Shown here: piece by piece, positions 21,717 through 32,837 of the stretch
Position numbering within the stretch: position 1 is the first letter of the stretch
Layout of the letters: every line of letters starts with the position of its first letter
Source of the DNA: Puccinellia tenuiflora
Lineage: Eukaryota > Streptophyta > Magnoliopsida > Poales > Poaceae
Assembly (NCBI GenBank): GCA_012064385.1
Contig: QRDG01000473.1
Coordinates: 4,409,965 to 4,473,964 of the forward strand
Length of the DNA: 64,000 nucleotides
Direction of reading: 5' to 3'
Position numbers and translations under genes: made by a program
Notes under the pieces: model-generated
Told to the model about the DNA's origin: nothing
Databases searched by the model: none
The model's input: the letters and a program-made list of their open reading frames with translations, nothing else

Positions 21717-24700
21717 TGTAGCGCCCCGACCCCGGAATTATACAGAGAGGCTATGAATCCGACACAACCATCAATGTATAAGACAAAGATCGAGACTTGT
21801 GGAACAGAACTGGCACCAAGCATGACTCTACGACACAAAAGTATAGCAACTCATATAACGAGAAGAATACAAATATTACAAGCAAAAGGATCACAGATCC
21901 AACAATTCAACAAGCGGAAACGGGTAGTGTTGTCTAACAACAAGAAGCAAATATACGGCCTAAGAGGCCTACAATAAACATCACCCAAGCCAGCTTGTTC
22001 CACGGTCCCAAGCTGCCACCTGGGAACCCCAGACTATAGTAGTCGACGTCAACGAAGAACCCACCTAGCTGCTCGGTGTCGTCCTCCTCTGAAACACAAA
22101 ATCATAGAGGCAGCAAAGAGAGACTGAGTACGACGTACTCGCAAGTTTAGTAGGGCGATATAGGCCCAATGACTGACGGAGGCTCTAAAGCTTTATATGT
22201 AGTTCTTTTGCATAAAGCTAAGTTTCATAAACAGAAAAATATAATTGACACATGGCATTCGGCTACTCAGAGTACTTTTCAAAAGGGGTAAGAGAGTATC
22301 ATTATCACCTTTCAGTTCTCGGCGAACCTACTCACAACCATCACCACTCATCTCACACAAAGGCACTCCCTCGACTCACCCTCGAGGAAATGAACCTTTA
22401 TCACAAGTTTATTATGCAACCTCTAGCTGCCATATCAATTAGGTTAAAGTTATCTATGAGCTAATCCGCCTTTCCCAAGAGTTTGTCCATAACCGTGGAC
22501 ACGGCTTTTCGAAAGATTTACCCTGCAGGGGTGTACTATTTTACCCATTGGTACCGTCCGGCTCACCTAGTTGGCCCTCTTCCGGGGAAGGCCGGCGAGC
22601 GGGCGCGGTTAGACCTTTACAATGCATGAGGCTTACTCAAGGACCATCAGTGGCGGAGGGACAGGTTCAGCGCTCCCAGCGCCCTGCCCCACCGTCACGT
22701 CCTACACACCATCATCCTCATTCCTTTTTCCACTCACACCACACACGCGCAAATGGAAATAGCAAACTAGAGGACCCTTGACAAGCCCCTCACAAATTAT
22801 TCGGTCAGCGAGGCGCCCATACACCCACCAATGGAAGCACGCTCGGTTCTTGGTTCTAGCTAAAAGCACTCTCAACCTAGGCGGCAAGAATGAGGCAAAC
22901 CACCCTCCCCGAGGGCAACTCATCCAAGCCTTCTTAGCATTTTAATTAAACATCACAATTATCCACCAAGTCCGCATCATTCCATCTTCAACAACAATTA
23001 TGGAAATAAACAACGGACATAACTAAAATATTTAACTAAGCATGGATAAGCATAGCTACGCATATGAACACATTAATTCTATCTTTATCTCGGGCCAACA
23101 CTTCAACCCTAGGTTTCATAGGTAGGGATACATGTGATTGGCTCAGGGAGGAACATGCATTCATAGGATATTCTAATATTTACCAAAAAGGACATTTGAA
23201 CCGCATGCAATATTATGGTGGATAAAATAATTTGATGAAATCATAGGATGCTAGATGCCAAGAAGGTTAGGTTATCTCTTGCCTTGCTGCCCGGGCGTGA
23301 AGTACTGCTCGTCGGGGTAAGTAGAGAGACCCTCGACTCCGGAATCTATCGATACCCAAAAGAAATACAAAGCACACATAAATCATACGAACTCAAAATG
23401 CAATGCTCAATCACATGATGACATGTCCACTTGATGCAAACATATTATTATATAACTTACATAGCAACATTAAATGGGGAGCCAAATAAGTAGTGCAATT
23501 ATTCGGAACCAACCCCATATTTATCTTAGTGACCACGTTCTTCATAAATTATTGAATTATTAGAGAAGTGGATCAAAATGCATGAACATGACATGAAATG
23601 GTTAGGGTTCATCATTCTGATCATTTCGGTAATTTATTTGTAATTTTCGGAGCACCGATGAATAAATAGCAAATTAAATAAATAATTGAATTTAATTCAT
23701 TTAATCAAATTATGAATAACATCAAATGAAAGTTTGTGATCATGATGTGATAAGTGCATAACTTGATAGCATTTGAAGTGTGGATCACATTGATACTTAA
23801 ATCATAATTTTTGGACAATTATTTAATAAGTTATGAAATTTCCTAATTTGGGATTATTTAACCCATTTTAGGAATTCTTAAATAAACACCAAAATATGGT
23901 TTCAAATAAACATTTCAATGTGTCCATTGGTTAGAGTTTGTCTTGCTGATCACATCGGTATTTTATTTGTTGAATTTGGACCAATATTTGAAAAGTTATT
24001 AATTTATTTCAATTTATACAAAAACTGCTTTTACTGTTCCAGGCCGGCCCACAGGTCGGCCCAGACCGGTTTACAGGCCGGGGCAGTGGCAGAGGCCGCC
24101 GGCCTCAGAACCGGCCCATTCCGGGTGCCAGGCCGGGGCACTGCCCGAACAGGCCGGCCTCGTGGCCGGCCCAGGCCGGGGTGAGGGCCGGGCAAGCACG
24201 CGTGCGTGGTCAACGCCACGACCGGCGTGGCCGACGCGGTGACCACGCTCGGCCGGCGGCGAGCGCGCACGGTAGGGCGCACGCGCGGTGGCGGGGAGGG
24301 ACGCATTTGACGTGCCGGTTTAGGAGCGACCTCCCTATGGCAGCGCAGTCATCTACTGGTCGCCGGAGCGACGCACGCATCAGCGACATGCGGCGACCTA
24401 CGGCGGCTACTGCGATGCGGAGGAGCGAGGGGGGGGAAGGAGAGGAGCGGGGATGCCCCGGAGATGCGCAATCTCACCCTTGGTGCGTGGCTGGCCGCGA
24501 TGGTGAGAGGGGAGGCCTGGCGAGGACGGCATCGGCCGAACCGACGAAGAGACCGGCTGCCGGCATCGGAGGGGAACGAGCTCGATTCAGAGCGTTGGCG
24601 GCCTCCCAGCACGATTAGTAGCTCGAGGAGGAAGAGGACGGCGAGGCGAGCTTGATGGTGGCGTCGGTGTGCTTCGGAACGGCCGGAGTCGTCGGCGATT

Positions 24701-25591
24701 CGACGGCGAGCGCGGAGGCCGTGGCGGCCCTGGTGGATCACGGGAGGAAGAGGGAGAAGAGCGAGTGGGGTAGGTGGGGAAAGGGGTGCTGAGAGAGAAA
24801 AGCAGGGCGTCGCGGAGGCTTTACCAGGTGCGGCAGGGGGCAGCGCGGCATGGCTCCAGGAGGAAAGCGTCGGCGGCATGGCGAGCACAGGGGAGAAGAG
24901 GAGAGAAAAGAGGATGACAGGGATGGCCCAGCGTCAGCATTTTGACCTTTTTCCTTTTCCTTTTCTGATTTGCAAAACAGCAGGCTTAAGCTAATTAAAA
25001 GAGCAATTTAAACATTTTCAGAAATTACGCAAAAATTCATATAGGCTCCAATTAACCCTGAGGTGCTCCACAAAAATTGGTGAGGCAAGTAGAAGTGTTT
25101 TGCACCACATTTGTTCTTGGAGTTTAAATAGGGCATTTTTGATAATTTCCAAAATAGATTTATTTGGAGCAATTAGCCATTTCAATAATTTACGAAAATA
25201 ATTATGGAGTCTCATATTATAATAATGCAGCACCCCATTTTTTTATTTTGAAATTTTGGAGAGTTCCACTTGGTTCCAAAAATAGAAGTGAATTAGCCCA
25301 ATTTTGGATTCTCAATTTTAATTATTATTTGGCAACATTTGGGAATTTAGGAAAAAGTTGTAAGATGCAAAGGTTGGAACTTCCTAAACAATTTGGAAGT
25401 TCATTTAGTTGTTACCATGTTGTCCATTGCATTTGGGTTGGAAGTTTGGAAAGGTTTTGCTCCCTTTTTTGTTGTTTTACAATTGTTGCTTTATTCAACT
25501 TAAGCATTTTAAAATGGATGCCATGATGCAATGCAAAACAAAAATTGAAAATTTGGCCCATATTTTAGGGTACCAAATTGGGGCTGTTACA
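21717..25591 (-). mobile_element. Tekay-type solo LTR (3875 bp) in the Y2 protease gene
   Basis: Plus-strand ends are TGTAGCGCCCCGACCCC and GGGGCTGTTACA, the reverse complement of the T1 LTR termini. Perfect 5-bp TSD TAGGG. No internal sequence remains, so it arose by recombination between the two LTRs of an inserted element. It interrupts the Y2 codons for GLPY/NAILGYPALAKFM. It contains a GC-rich island (24030-24900, GGCCGG-rich) and AT-rich flanks. Divergence from T1 is clearly higher than between T1 LTRs. Minus-strand ORF 24349-24888 and plus ORF 24181-24618 lie in the island and look compositional. Confidence 0.92.
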
Positions 25592-25596
25592 TAGGG
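25592..25596. repeat. Target-site duplication, right (TAGGG)
   Basis: Partner of 21712-21716. Confidence 0.9.
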
Positions 25597-27725
25597 CAGG
25601 CCGATTTGCGCGACGTCGAAATCGATCAGCTCGGTGCGGTAGTTGGCCTGGGTGCCGAAAGTGACGGCGAGCCTCATCTGCCCCAAAGGGGTGGTGAGAC
25701 CCTCTGTCACCCCCGAGAAGGGCCTGGTGGGCATGAGCCGCTCGTAGGGCACCTGCAGCTTTTCGAAAGTCTCGACAGAGATGACGTTCAGGCCTGCGCC
25801 CCCATCGATGAGCGTCTTGGAGACGGCAATGTTGTTGATGATGGGAGTGCAGACGAGCGGGATGGTGCCAACAGTTGAGGTAGACATTGGGTGGTCGCTG
25901 GAGGCAAAGGTGATGGGGTACTGGGACCACTTGAGGGGTCTGGAGGCCTCAACCCCGGGAAGGGCTGCCGCGACCTCGCGAACAAGTCGCTTGAAGTGGC
26001 GGTTGGAGCTGGGGGCCTGAGCCCCGTCGAGGATGCAAGCGGCCCCGCGAGGCACCTGGTAGCCCTCAGGAGTCTCGGTAGGGAGGTTGTCGTTCGTGGG
26101 CTGGGCGGCGTTGGCCTGAGGGTTCTGCTGGTAGTTGTCGTCGTAGTTGTTGTTCCAGCGTCGCCCCCTGCGGCCGCCGTGGCCGCCGCCGCGGCCTCCG
26201 CGGCCTTGCTGCCGATCGTTTGCCTCGCGAGCCTCGCGAAGCCTCTTGAGGTCGTAGCAGTCCTCGGTGGCGTGGGAATGCCTGTTGTGGTAGATGCAGA
26301 AGGGACGATCATCTTTCTTCTCGGGTCCCGCGGCTGGAGTGGCAGCGCGAGGCTGCTTGGCGTCAGGCTCAGCCGCGAGGACCGCAGTGGTCTTGCGCTT
26401 CTCGGTGGATTTCTTCTTCTTCTTGGACCCCTCGGCGGGGTCCCCTGGCTCGTTCTTGACGAACAAGCGGCCCTCCTCAGCCTTGGCGCACTTGTCCGCC
26501 AAGTCGAAGAGCTTGATGACGGTGGTGATGTTGTCGTGGATGCCAAGCTTCTCGAGCATCCGCACATCCGTGACCCCAGCCTGGAAGGCCGAAATGACCT
26601 GCGCGTCGGTGGCATTGGGGATTTTGTTGCGCACTTGGCTGAAGCATTGGATGTACTTGCGGAGGGTCTCGCCGGGCTTGCGGAGGGTCTCGCCGGGCTT
26701 CTGGCGCACGGCGCGGAGATCGTTGTACGTGAGGCCGCGCTCGTACGTGCCCTTGAAGTTGGCGACGAAGCACCGGCAGAGGTCCTCCCAGGTGTTGATG
26801 GACTCGGCGGGGAGGTTGGTGAGCCACAAGGATGCAGAGTCCTTGAGGGCCATGGGGAACCAGTTCGCCATGACCTTGTCGTCGCCCCCGGCAGCCTGGA
26901 TGGCCAAGGTGTAGCGCTGCAGAAACTCCAGGGGGTTGTTCTTGCCGTCGTAGCACGGAGGAAGATCTGGCCGGAACTTGACCGGCCAGACGACGCGACG
27001 GAGGCTGCGAGTGAACGTGGACGTCGTGCCGTAGGTGACCGGGCCGTTGGCGAGGGTGGCGCGGAGGTGGCGCCCCGCGGTGGCGACGTCATGGACGGCG
27101 CGGTTGTGGCGATCTTGGTTGCGCTCGATGCTCACGCGTGCGTCCTCCGGGGCTCGCTGCATGATTTCGCAGTCGTGCGGCGACGACGCGTGCGACGCGG
27201 CGCGGTTGTCGCGAGGAGGAGCCTGGCTGGAGCAGGTTGCGGTGGAACCGGTGGAGCTGGAGCGGGCGTGGGGTGAAGAGGAGGACCATGCGGCGCGCCG
27301 TGCGCCACGTCCCCTGCGCGTGCAGAGAGGACCAGCGAACGAGACGGTGCAGGAGCGGTGACGCGAGCAGCGCCGACGAGCTCGGAGAGGCGGTTGAGCC
27401 AGGCCTCTTGGGCCTCTGGCGTGGGACGGTACTGCAGCAGCTCCTGCGCCATGAGAAGCTCAGTCGCCGGGCTGGGCGCAGGGCGGCCCAGCGAGGAGGC
27501 AACACGGTCCCGCGACGGGTGCAGGGAGGAGGCCTCCTCTTCGCCGAGGTCGTCCTCAGTGTGGTCGATGTCGTCGTCCTCTGGGTGCTCGATGCGGGGC
27601 TCGGGGTCGATGTGGCGCTCCGGAGCAGCACTTCCGCGCGGGCGGCCGCGCGGGTTGCCAGCAGGAGCGGTGGCGGTGCTGGCCGTCCGGCGAGCGAGAC
27701 GTTCGGCGCGAGAGATGCCGGCCAT
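25592..27725 (-). pseudogene. Y2 gag and N-terminal protease
   Basis: ATG at 27725 (MAGISRAERLARRTA). A frameshift near 27160-27200 separates the N-terminal linker from the main frame (27162 leftward, about 520 codons up to the solo LTR). Capsid domain: FRPDLPPCYDGKNNPLEFLQRY, WFPMALKDSASLWL, FKGTYERGLTYNDLRAV. A lysine-rich stretch follows, then the Tat/Athila-type knuckle C-X2-H-X4-H-X4-C (CIYHNRHSHATEDC), then an RGG-type Gly/Arg run. Protease: TLIDGGAGLNVIS (active-site D-G-G), interrupted after IGLPY. A 21-bp duplication repeats KPGETLR (26662-26703). Y1 36368 onward is the homologue. Confidence 0.88.
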
Positions 27726-27756
27726 GGTGGTGTCGAGGTTGAAGACGCGCCTCAGC

Positions 27757-27776
27757 CCCCTACCTGGCGCGCCAAA
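27757..27776 (-). other. Primer binding site region of Y2
   Basis: On the minus strand TTTGGCGCGCCAGGTAGGGG directly follows the 5' LTR. It is the same as in Y1 (36317-36336) and nearly the same in W (55429-55448). I do not assign the tRNA with confidence. Confidence 0.65.
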
Positions 27777-28770
27777 TGTCGGAGAACTGTCCCAGGAACT
27801 GGGTGTGTCTCACAAGGATCGAGTAAGGGGCTGAACACGGAATCAAACAACCCTCAACGTGCCACGGCGATGGTGCTCGCCTAGATCGTCGCGGGGAGGC
27901 ACTGCAGAGAGGAACGCACAGTATTCCCCAGGTTCAGGGCCCTCTGGAGAGGTGAAACCCCTACGTCCTGCCTAGATTGTATTGCACTTGCTTGGAGAGG
28001 TTTCAGTACAGAGCGAGCTTGGCGAGCTCAAGGCGGCTACAATGGCTAACCCTAGAAGAACCAAAGATTGAACCGAACCCCTTGCCCGAGCATGCTCCCC
28101 CTCCTTTTATAGATGTCTCGGGCCTCTTCCCCCAAATATCTTGGCGGGAAGGGCTACCACATGGCGACGAAGGAGGAGGTGCGGTGCACAATAAAGGTGG
28201 AGTCCATGGACGCGGTCCATGGCAGGGGCGGTGTCACCAAAGCTAGAAAAGCCACCGTCCAACCAGGACGGTGGGCTGGCGCCGCTGAGGTGGGATGGGT
28301 CCCACGGTGACGTCGCCCTTGGAGGGTAGCTGCAGACGGTTCCCTTATCACCAAAGTGGCAATCCTTGGGGCTCCTTTGCTTGGTGCAGCTTTGTTGACT
28401 CCTTTATACATAAGAACGGCAACTGTGGCGCTGCCGTCACCCGCGCGCTGGCACGGTCGTCACTCTGCAGAGGGTGCAGAGCCCATGTGCACTCTGCCGC
28501 GGAAGCAGAGCTAGTTTCGTGAGGAAGGAACCCTTGCCAAGGGAGGAAACCCTAGGCGAGCCCTTCCGCTTGATCCTTGGGGATGTCCCCTCGAGGAGGG
28601 GTCCCTCGCGAGGGAAAAGGCCCTCGCGAGGAGGTGAGGTCCCTCGCGAGGGAAAAACCCTCACGAGGCTCGCCAGGCTTGGAGAGCCTGGTCCTTAGCG
28701 AAATCTTCTGAAGAACGTTGTGGGCCCTGGCAGGCCGGCCCGTGGTACCCTGGTTTCCACTGTGCCGACA
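27777..28770 (-). repeat. 5' LTR of Y2 (994 bp)
   Basis: Plus-strand ends TGTCGGAGAACTG and CACTGTGCCGACA; matches both Y1 LTRs. TATA box at 28104-28111 (minus: TATAAAAG). Its outer 330 bp (28441-28770) are part of the 1231-bp tandem duplication and recur at 29672-30001. Confidence 0.88.
28104..28111 (-). promoter_or_regulatory. TATA box of the Y2 LTR
   Basis: Minus-strand TATAAAAG followed by GAGGGGGAGCATG, the same context as in the Y1 LTRs (35963, 47666). Confidence 0.65.
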
Positions 28771-29671
28771 TACTTTGTTTATGCAATTTTTACGTGGCTT
28801 CTATGGGTCATGAGATAAAACCGTTCTAATCTACGCAAAGGCACAACGGTGATATAAAATTTGATTATTTTATATCCTTTTGAAAGGCCTTCCGTTGAAG
28901 ATTGCATCTCACTGTAGCAAGAGAAACAGACACCCGCCAGCCACTTATGCAATATAAGTTGCATGTCAATCGTGGAACTAGTCTCTCGTACGTGGACGAG
29001 TAAAGTTGGTCTGGGCCGCTTCAATCCCACCATACCGGCGACATACAAAATGCATCTGATACCACTGTAAGGTTTGCAGCATAGAAAACAAAAAATTTCC
29101 TACGCAAAGAGGCGGAATAAAACCCAGCAAGATCACAATCTACTAGATGGTGGTAGCAAGAAGGAGATCGAATCTCACCCTCGAAGAAAACCGAGCGTGT
29201 TTTGTTGAGACAGGGGTTGGCTAGTCGATCCCCGCAACTAGACTCGTCTAGTCGCGAGGAGATGTATTATACGATACGAAGCGCCGCACGAGCAGCACCT
29301 CTACGGTATCCACACGTTCAACTCAATGAAGACTCCACGATCATGATCCTGCAAGAGGTGGTAGAGAGGCTCGCGAGATTTAAGCAGCATGATGATGGTG
29401 TGGTGGTGGATATGGTGGAGATCCCGACAGGGCTTCGCCAAGCGTCTACGGGTGAGGAGGAAGAGGAGGAGGCACGGCAAGGGAGGGGGCGGCGGCTTGG
29501 GGAGAGCAGCAGGTGCGGCACCCCCTGCCCTGGCCCTCCTTATATAGGTGGCCAGGGGGTGCGCCCCAAGCCTCCCTAGGGCCGGCGGCTGGGGTGCCTT
29601 GGCCCCCAAGCCAGCCCCCTAGGGTTTGGTTCGGCCGCCCCAAAACCCTAGCCCGCATGGGACTTTGTGGA
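28771..29671 (-). mobile_element. Duplicated Copia C1 leader and LTR end (unit 1)
   Basis: 28771-29065 is the leader with primer site (GCATCTGATACCAC, 29052-29065). 29066-29671 is the 3' part of the LTR, starting TGTAAGGTTTGCAGC on plus. TATA-like TATATA near 29541. It is the tandem copy of 30002-30902. The 89-codon minus frame at 28779-29048 has no recognised domain. Confidence 0.8.
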
Positions 29672-30001
29672 CCGCGCGCTGGCAGGGTCGCCACTCTGCA
29701 GAGGGTGCAGAGCCCATGTGCACTCTGCCGCGGAAGCAGAGCTAGCTTCGCGAGGAAGGAACCCTCGCCGAGGGAGGAAACCCTCGGCGAGCCCTTCTGC
29801 TTGATCCTTGGGGATGTCCCCTCGAGGAGGGGTCCCTCGCGAGGGAAAAGGCCCTCGCGAGGAGGTGAGGTCCCTCGCGAGGGAAAAACCCTCACGAGGC
29901 TCGCCAGGCTTGGAGAGCCTGGTCCTTAGCGAAATCTTCTGAAGAACATTGTGGGCCCTGGCAGGCCGGCCCGTGGTACCCATGTTTCCACTGTGCCGAC
30001 A

Positions 30002-30296
30002 TACTTTGTTTATGCAATTTTTACGTGGCTTCTATGGGTCATGAGATAGAACCGTTCTAATCTACGCAAAGGAACAACGGTGATATAAAAGTTGCTTATT
30101 TTATATCCTTTTGAAAGGCCTTCCGTTGAAGATTGCATCTCACTGTAGCAAGAGAAACAAACACCCGCCATCCACTTATGCAATATAAGTTGCATGTCAA
30201 TCGTGGAACCAGTCTCTCGTACGTGGACGAGTAAAGTTGGTCTGGGCCGCTTCAGTCCCACCATACCGGCGACATACAAAATGCATCTGATACCAC
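30002..30296 (-). other. Leader of Copia element C1 with primer site
   Basis: Starts (minus strand) with GTGGTATCAGATGC, an initiator tRNA-Met site, at 30296-30283. An 89-codon frame (30279-30010, starting MYVAGMVGLKRPRP) fills the segment but matches no domain I know. It is cut by the Y2 LTR end at 30001, so gag and pol of C1 are absent. Confidence 0.7.
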
Positions 30297-31988
30297 TGTA
30301 AGGTTTGCAGCATAGAAAACAAAAAAATTCCTACGCAAAGAGGCGGAATAAAACCCAACAAGATCACGATCTACTAGATGGTGGTAGCAAGAAGGAGATC
30401 AAATCTCACCCTCGAAGAAAACCGAGCGTGTTTTGTTGAGACAGGGGTTGGCTAGTCGATCCCCGCAACTAGACTTGTCTAGTCGCGAGGAGATGTATTA
30501 TCCGATACGAAGCGCCACACGAGCAGCACCTCTACGGTATCCACACGTTCAGCTCAATGAAGACTCCACGATCATGATCCTGCAAGAGGTGGTAGAGAGG
30601 CTCGCGAGATTTAAGAAGCACGATGATGGTGTGGTGGTGGATATGGTGGAGATCCCGACAGGGCTTCGCCAAGCGTCTACAGGAGAGGAGGAAGAGGAGG
30701 AGGCACGACAATGGAGGGGGCGGCGGCTTGGGGAGAGAAGCAGGTGCGGCACCCCCTGCCCTGGCCCTCCTTATATAGGTGGTCAGGGGGTGCGCCCCAA
30801 GCCTCCCTAGGGCCGGCGGCTGGGGTGCCTTGGCCCCCAAGCCAGCCCCCTAGGGTTTGGTTCGCCCACCCCAATACCCTAGCCCACATGGGACTTTGTG
30901 GGGCTGGTGCGGCAAACCCATGGTGGTAGCCGCACCACTCCTTAGTCCATGTGGGCCCCACATGCAGGTGGGTCCCACTTCTAGACTCTTCTAGAACCTT
31001 CTAGAATCTTCCGGTACCCTGCCGGAAAATTCCCGGACTTTTCCGATACCTCCGGAAACTACTTTCCTTATATGAATCTTATTCTCCAGACTCTTCCGGA
31101 ACTCCTCGTGATGTCTAGGATCGCATCCGAGACTCCGAATCAATATTCGTTCACTCCATCATTTATCTCAAGCCCTATTTACATCGAACGTTAAGTGTGT
31201 GACCCTACAGGTTCGAGAACATGCAGACATGATCTAATCAATAATTAATAGCGGGACCGGGATGTCCATATTAATTCCTACATATTCAACGAAGTAGTTT
31301 ACCGGTCGAACAACATTGTCCGGGATTCAATTAATCCATATACGATTCCTTTTGTCTCACGAGATATTACTTGCCCGAGATTTAATCACCGATATCTCCA
31401 CATCTGATTAATCTCATTTCCAACAAGTTCTCTTTACTCGTTCCATGGGATAGGATCCCTATGACTAGCTACTTAGTCATATGCTTGCAAGCTTTTGGAT
31501 GCTATGCTACCGAGAGGGCCCAGAGATATCTATCCAACAGTTGGACAGACAAATCCCAGTCTTGATTCATGTGACCCAACAACTTACCATTGGAGATACC
31601 TGAAAGCCACCTTTATAATCACCCAGTTACGAAGTGACGTTTGATGTCCACAAAGTATTCCTCCGGTAAGCGGGAGTAACATAATCTCAGAGTCTAAGGA
31701 AACTATATTTGACATCTATTAAAATGGGTCTGTCCATTATATCATTTCCTATGATATAACTTCGTTTATCAAGTGATTCATAAATACATGGTTAGGAAAC
31801 TTCTAACCATCACTTGATCAAACGAACTAGTTATGTTAGGCTTACTAGGGACTCTTTGTCGTTTATATTCCACACGTGTATTTGTTTCCGGTTAATACAA
31901 TTATAGCATGGATAATAAACATTTATCATGAACGGGAAATATGATAAATAATAATCTTTATTATTGCCTCTTGGGCATATCTCCAACA
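30297..31988 (-). mobile_element. 5' LTR of Copia element C1, Angela/BARE type (1692 bp)
   Basis: On the minus strand it begins TGTTGGAGATATGCCC, a start I associate with Triticeae Angela/BARE elements, and ends CTGCAAACCTTACA before the tRNA-iMet primer site. TATA-like sequence (TATATA) near 30772-30777. It abuts Z coding sequence at 31989, so C1 inserted into Z; the other target-site copy (TCAGC expected) is lost on the left. The short minus ORF 31831-32061 is not a gene. Confidence 0.85.
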
Positions 31989-32837
31989 TCAGCCCCCCAT
32001 CGAGGTCGTCAACAACAACCCTCACGATGAAAATGACGCCGGGGGCTACCAAGTGCCTCACGCTACAACATGCATCATAGGCGGGTCACAGGCCCCAAGG
32101 TCAAACACCACCTCAAGCAGCTCACTCGGGGAGTTAACGCTGCCCTTCCCGGAGCCGAGGCCGTGAAGCCTCTCAAGTGGTCGCACCAAGCAATCACCTT
32201 AGACAAAAGGAGACCATCCTTCCTCGACTGGCACAGTTGGCCTCCTGCCGCTCGTCTGCACTCCCGCCATCAACAACATCGTCGTCTCCAAGACGCTCAT
32301 CGACGGGGGTGCAGGCCTAAACATGCTCTCCATCGACACCTTCGAGAGGATGCAGATGCCTCACGAGCACCTCATGCCCACAAGGCCCTTCACGGGGGTG
32401 ACAGCTGGCACTACTACGCTCATCGGCCAAGTGTTGCTTCCCGTGATTTTCGACACCCGCACCAACTACCGCAGCGAGCTCATCAACTTCGACGTCGCCC
32501 ACATGGAGCTACCTACAATGCCATCCTCGGCTACCCCGCTCTCGCCAACTTCATGATGGTTACCCACCATGCCTACAACACCGTCAAGCTTCCGGGGAGC
32601 AGCGGCACCATCACTGTCCACAGCGACGAGAAGGACGTGGTGCGCTCCATCGAGCGTGCCTTCAAGGACGCTGCCGCTGCCTCTCCTGGTGAGGAGGAAG
32701 ACATCGAGCCCTCCGCCGCGCCCATGAAGAAGAAGGAGTTGTTCACAGAGGAAAGGACAGCCACGAAGAAAGTGTCGCTTGACGCCAACGGCTCGGGGGC
32801 TACCGTCGTCATCGGCAGTAGTCTGCTCCCCAAATAG
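31989..32837 (+). pseudogene. Z gag C-terminus and protease
   Basis: Begins in GGYQVP, the linker after the gag knuckle, then LKQLTRGVNAALPGAEAVKPLKWS. Two roughly compensating frameshifts (near 32225 and 32510) move the protease core into another frame: LIDGGAGLNMLSID with active-site D-G-G, HEHLMPTRPFTGV, NYRSELINFDVAHMELP. The outer frame resumes at YNAILGYPALANFMMVTHHAYN and ends LLPK at UAG 32835-32837. Aspartic protease for particle maturation; not functional as it stands. Confidence 0.82.
32835..32837 (+). other. In-frame UAG between protease and RT (Z)
   Basis: AAA TAG GAA AGC; the frame continues ESVLVSFLGANADMFAW. Same codon as in Y1 and Y2. A GT lies 66 nt upstream (32772). Confidence 0.8.

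Larger units (their letters stand above)
19717..28770 (-). mobile_element. Tat-type Gypsy element Y2, 3' truncated
   Basis: On the minus strand: 5' LTR (28770-27777), primer site, gag, protease, RT, degenerate RNase H and the start of the second RNase H, cut at about 19717. Integrase and 3' LTR are lost. A Tekay-type solo LTR (21717-25591) splits the protease. It is closely related to Y1 (same LTR family and proteins), and gag plus RT are better preserved here than in Y1. Confidence 0.85.
28441..30902 (+). repeat. 1231-bp direct tandem duplication
   Basis: Unit 1 is 28441-29671 and unit 2 is 29672-30902 (constant offset 1231). Each unit holds the outer Y2 LTR end, the C1 leader, the C1 primer site and about 600 bp of the C1 LTR end. 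The units differ at a few percent of positions (for example GATAAAACC against GATAGAACC), so the duplication is not recent or an assembly echo. The inner junction joins C1 LTR GACTTTGTGG to Y2 LTR CCGCGCGCTGG with essentially no shared bases. Confidence 0.9.

Noticed and set aside
25891..27276. Long plus-strand frame (461 codons) opposite Y2 gag
   Set aside because: It mirrors the gag frame in GC-rich sequence, has a Leu/Val/Gly-biased composition and no domain. The minus strand carries clear gag motifs.
28779..30279. Repeated 89-codon minus frames as possible genes
   Set aside because: They lie in the Copia leader and are duplicated with the 1231-bp unit. No domain or start context; kept as leader sequence.
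32070..32300. Z gag-protease frame read straight through as a novel protein
   Set aside because: The middle part is an out-of-frame reading between two compensating shifts. The true protease motifs lie in the other frame.
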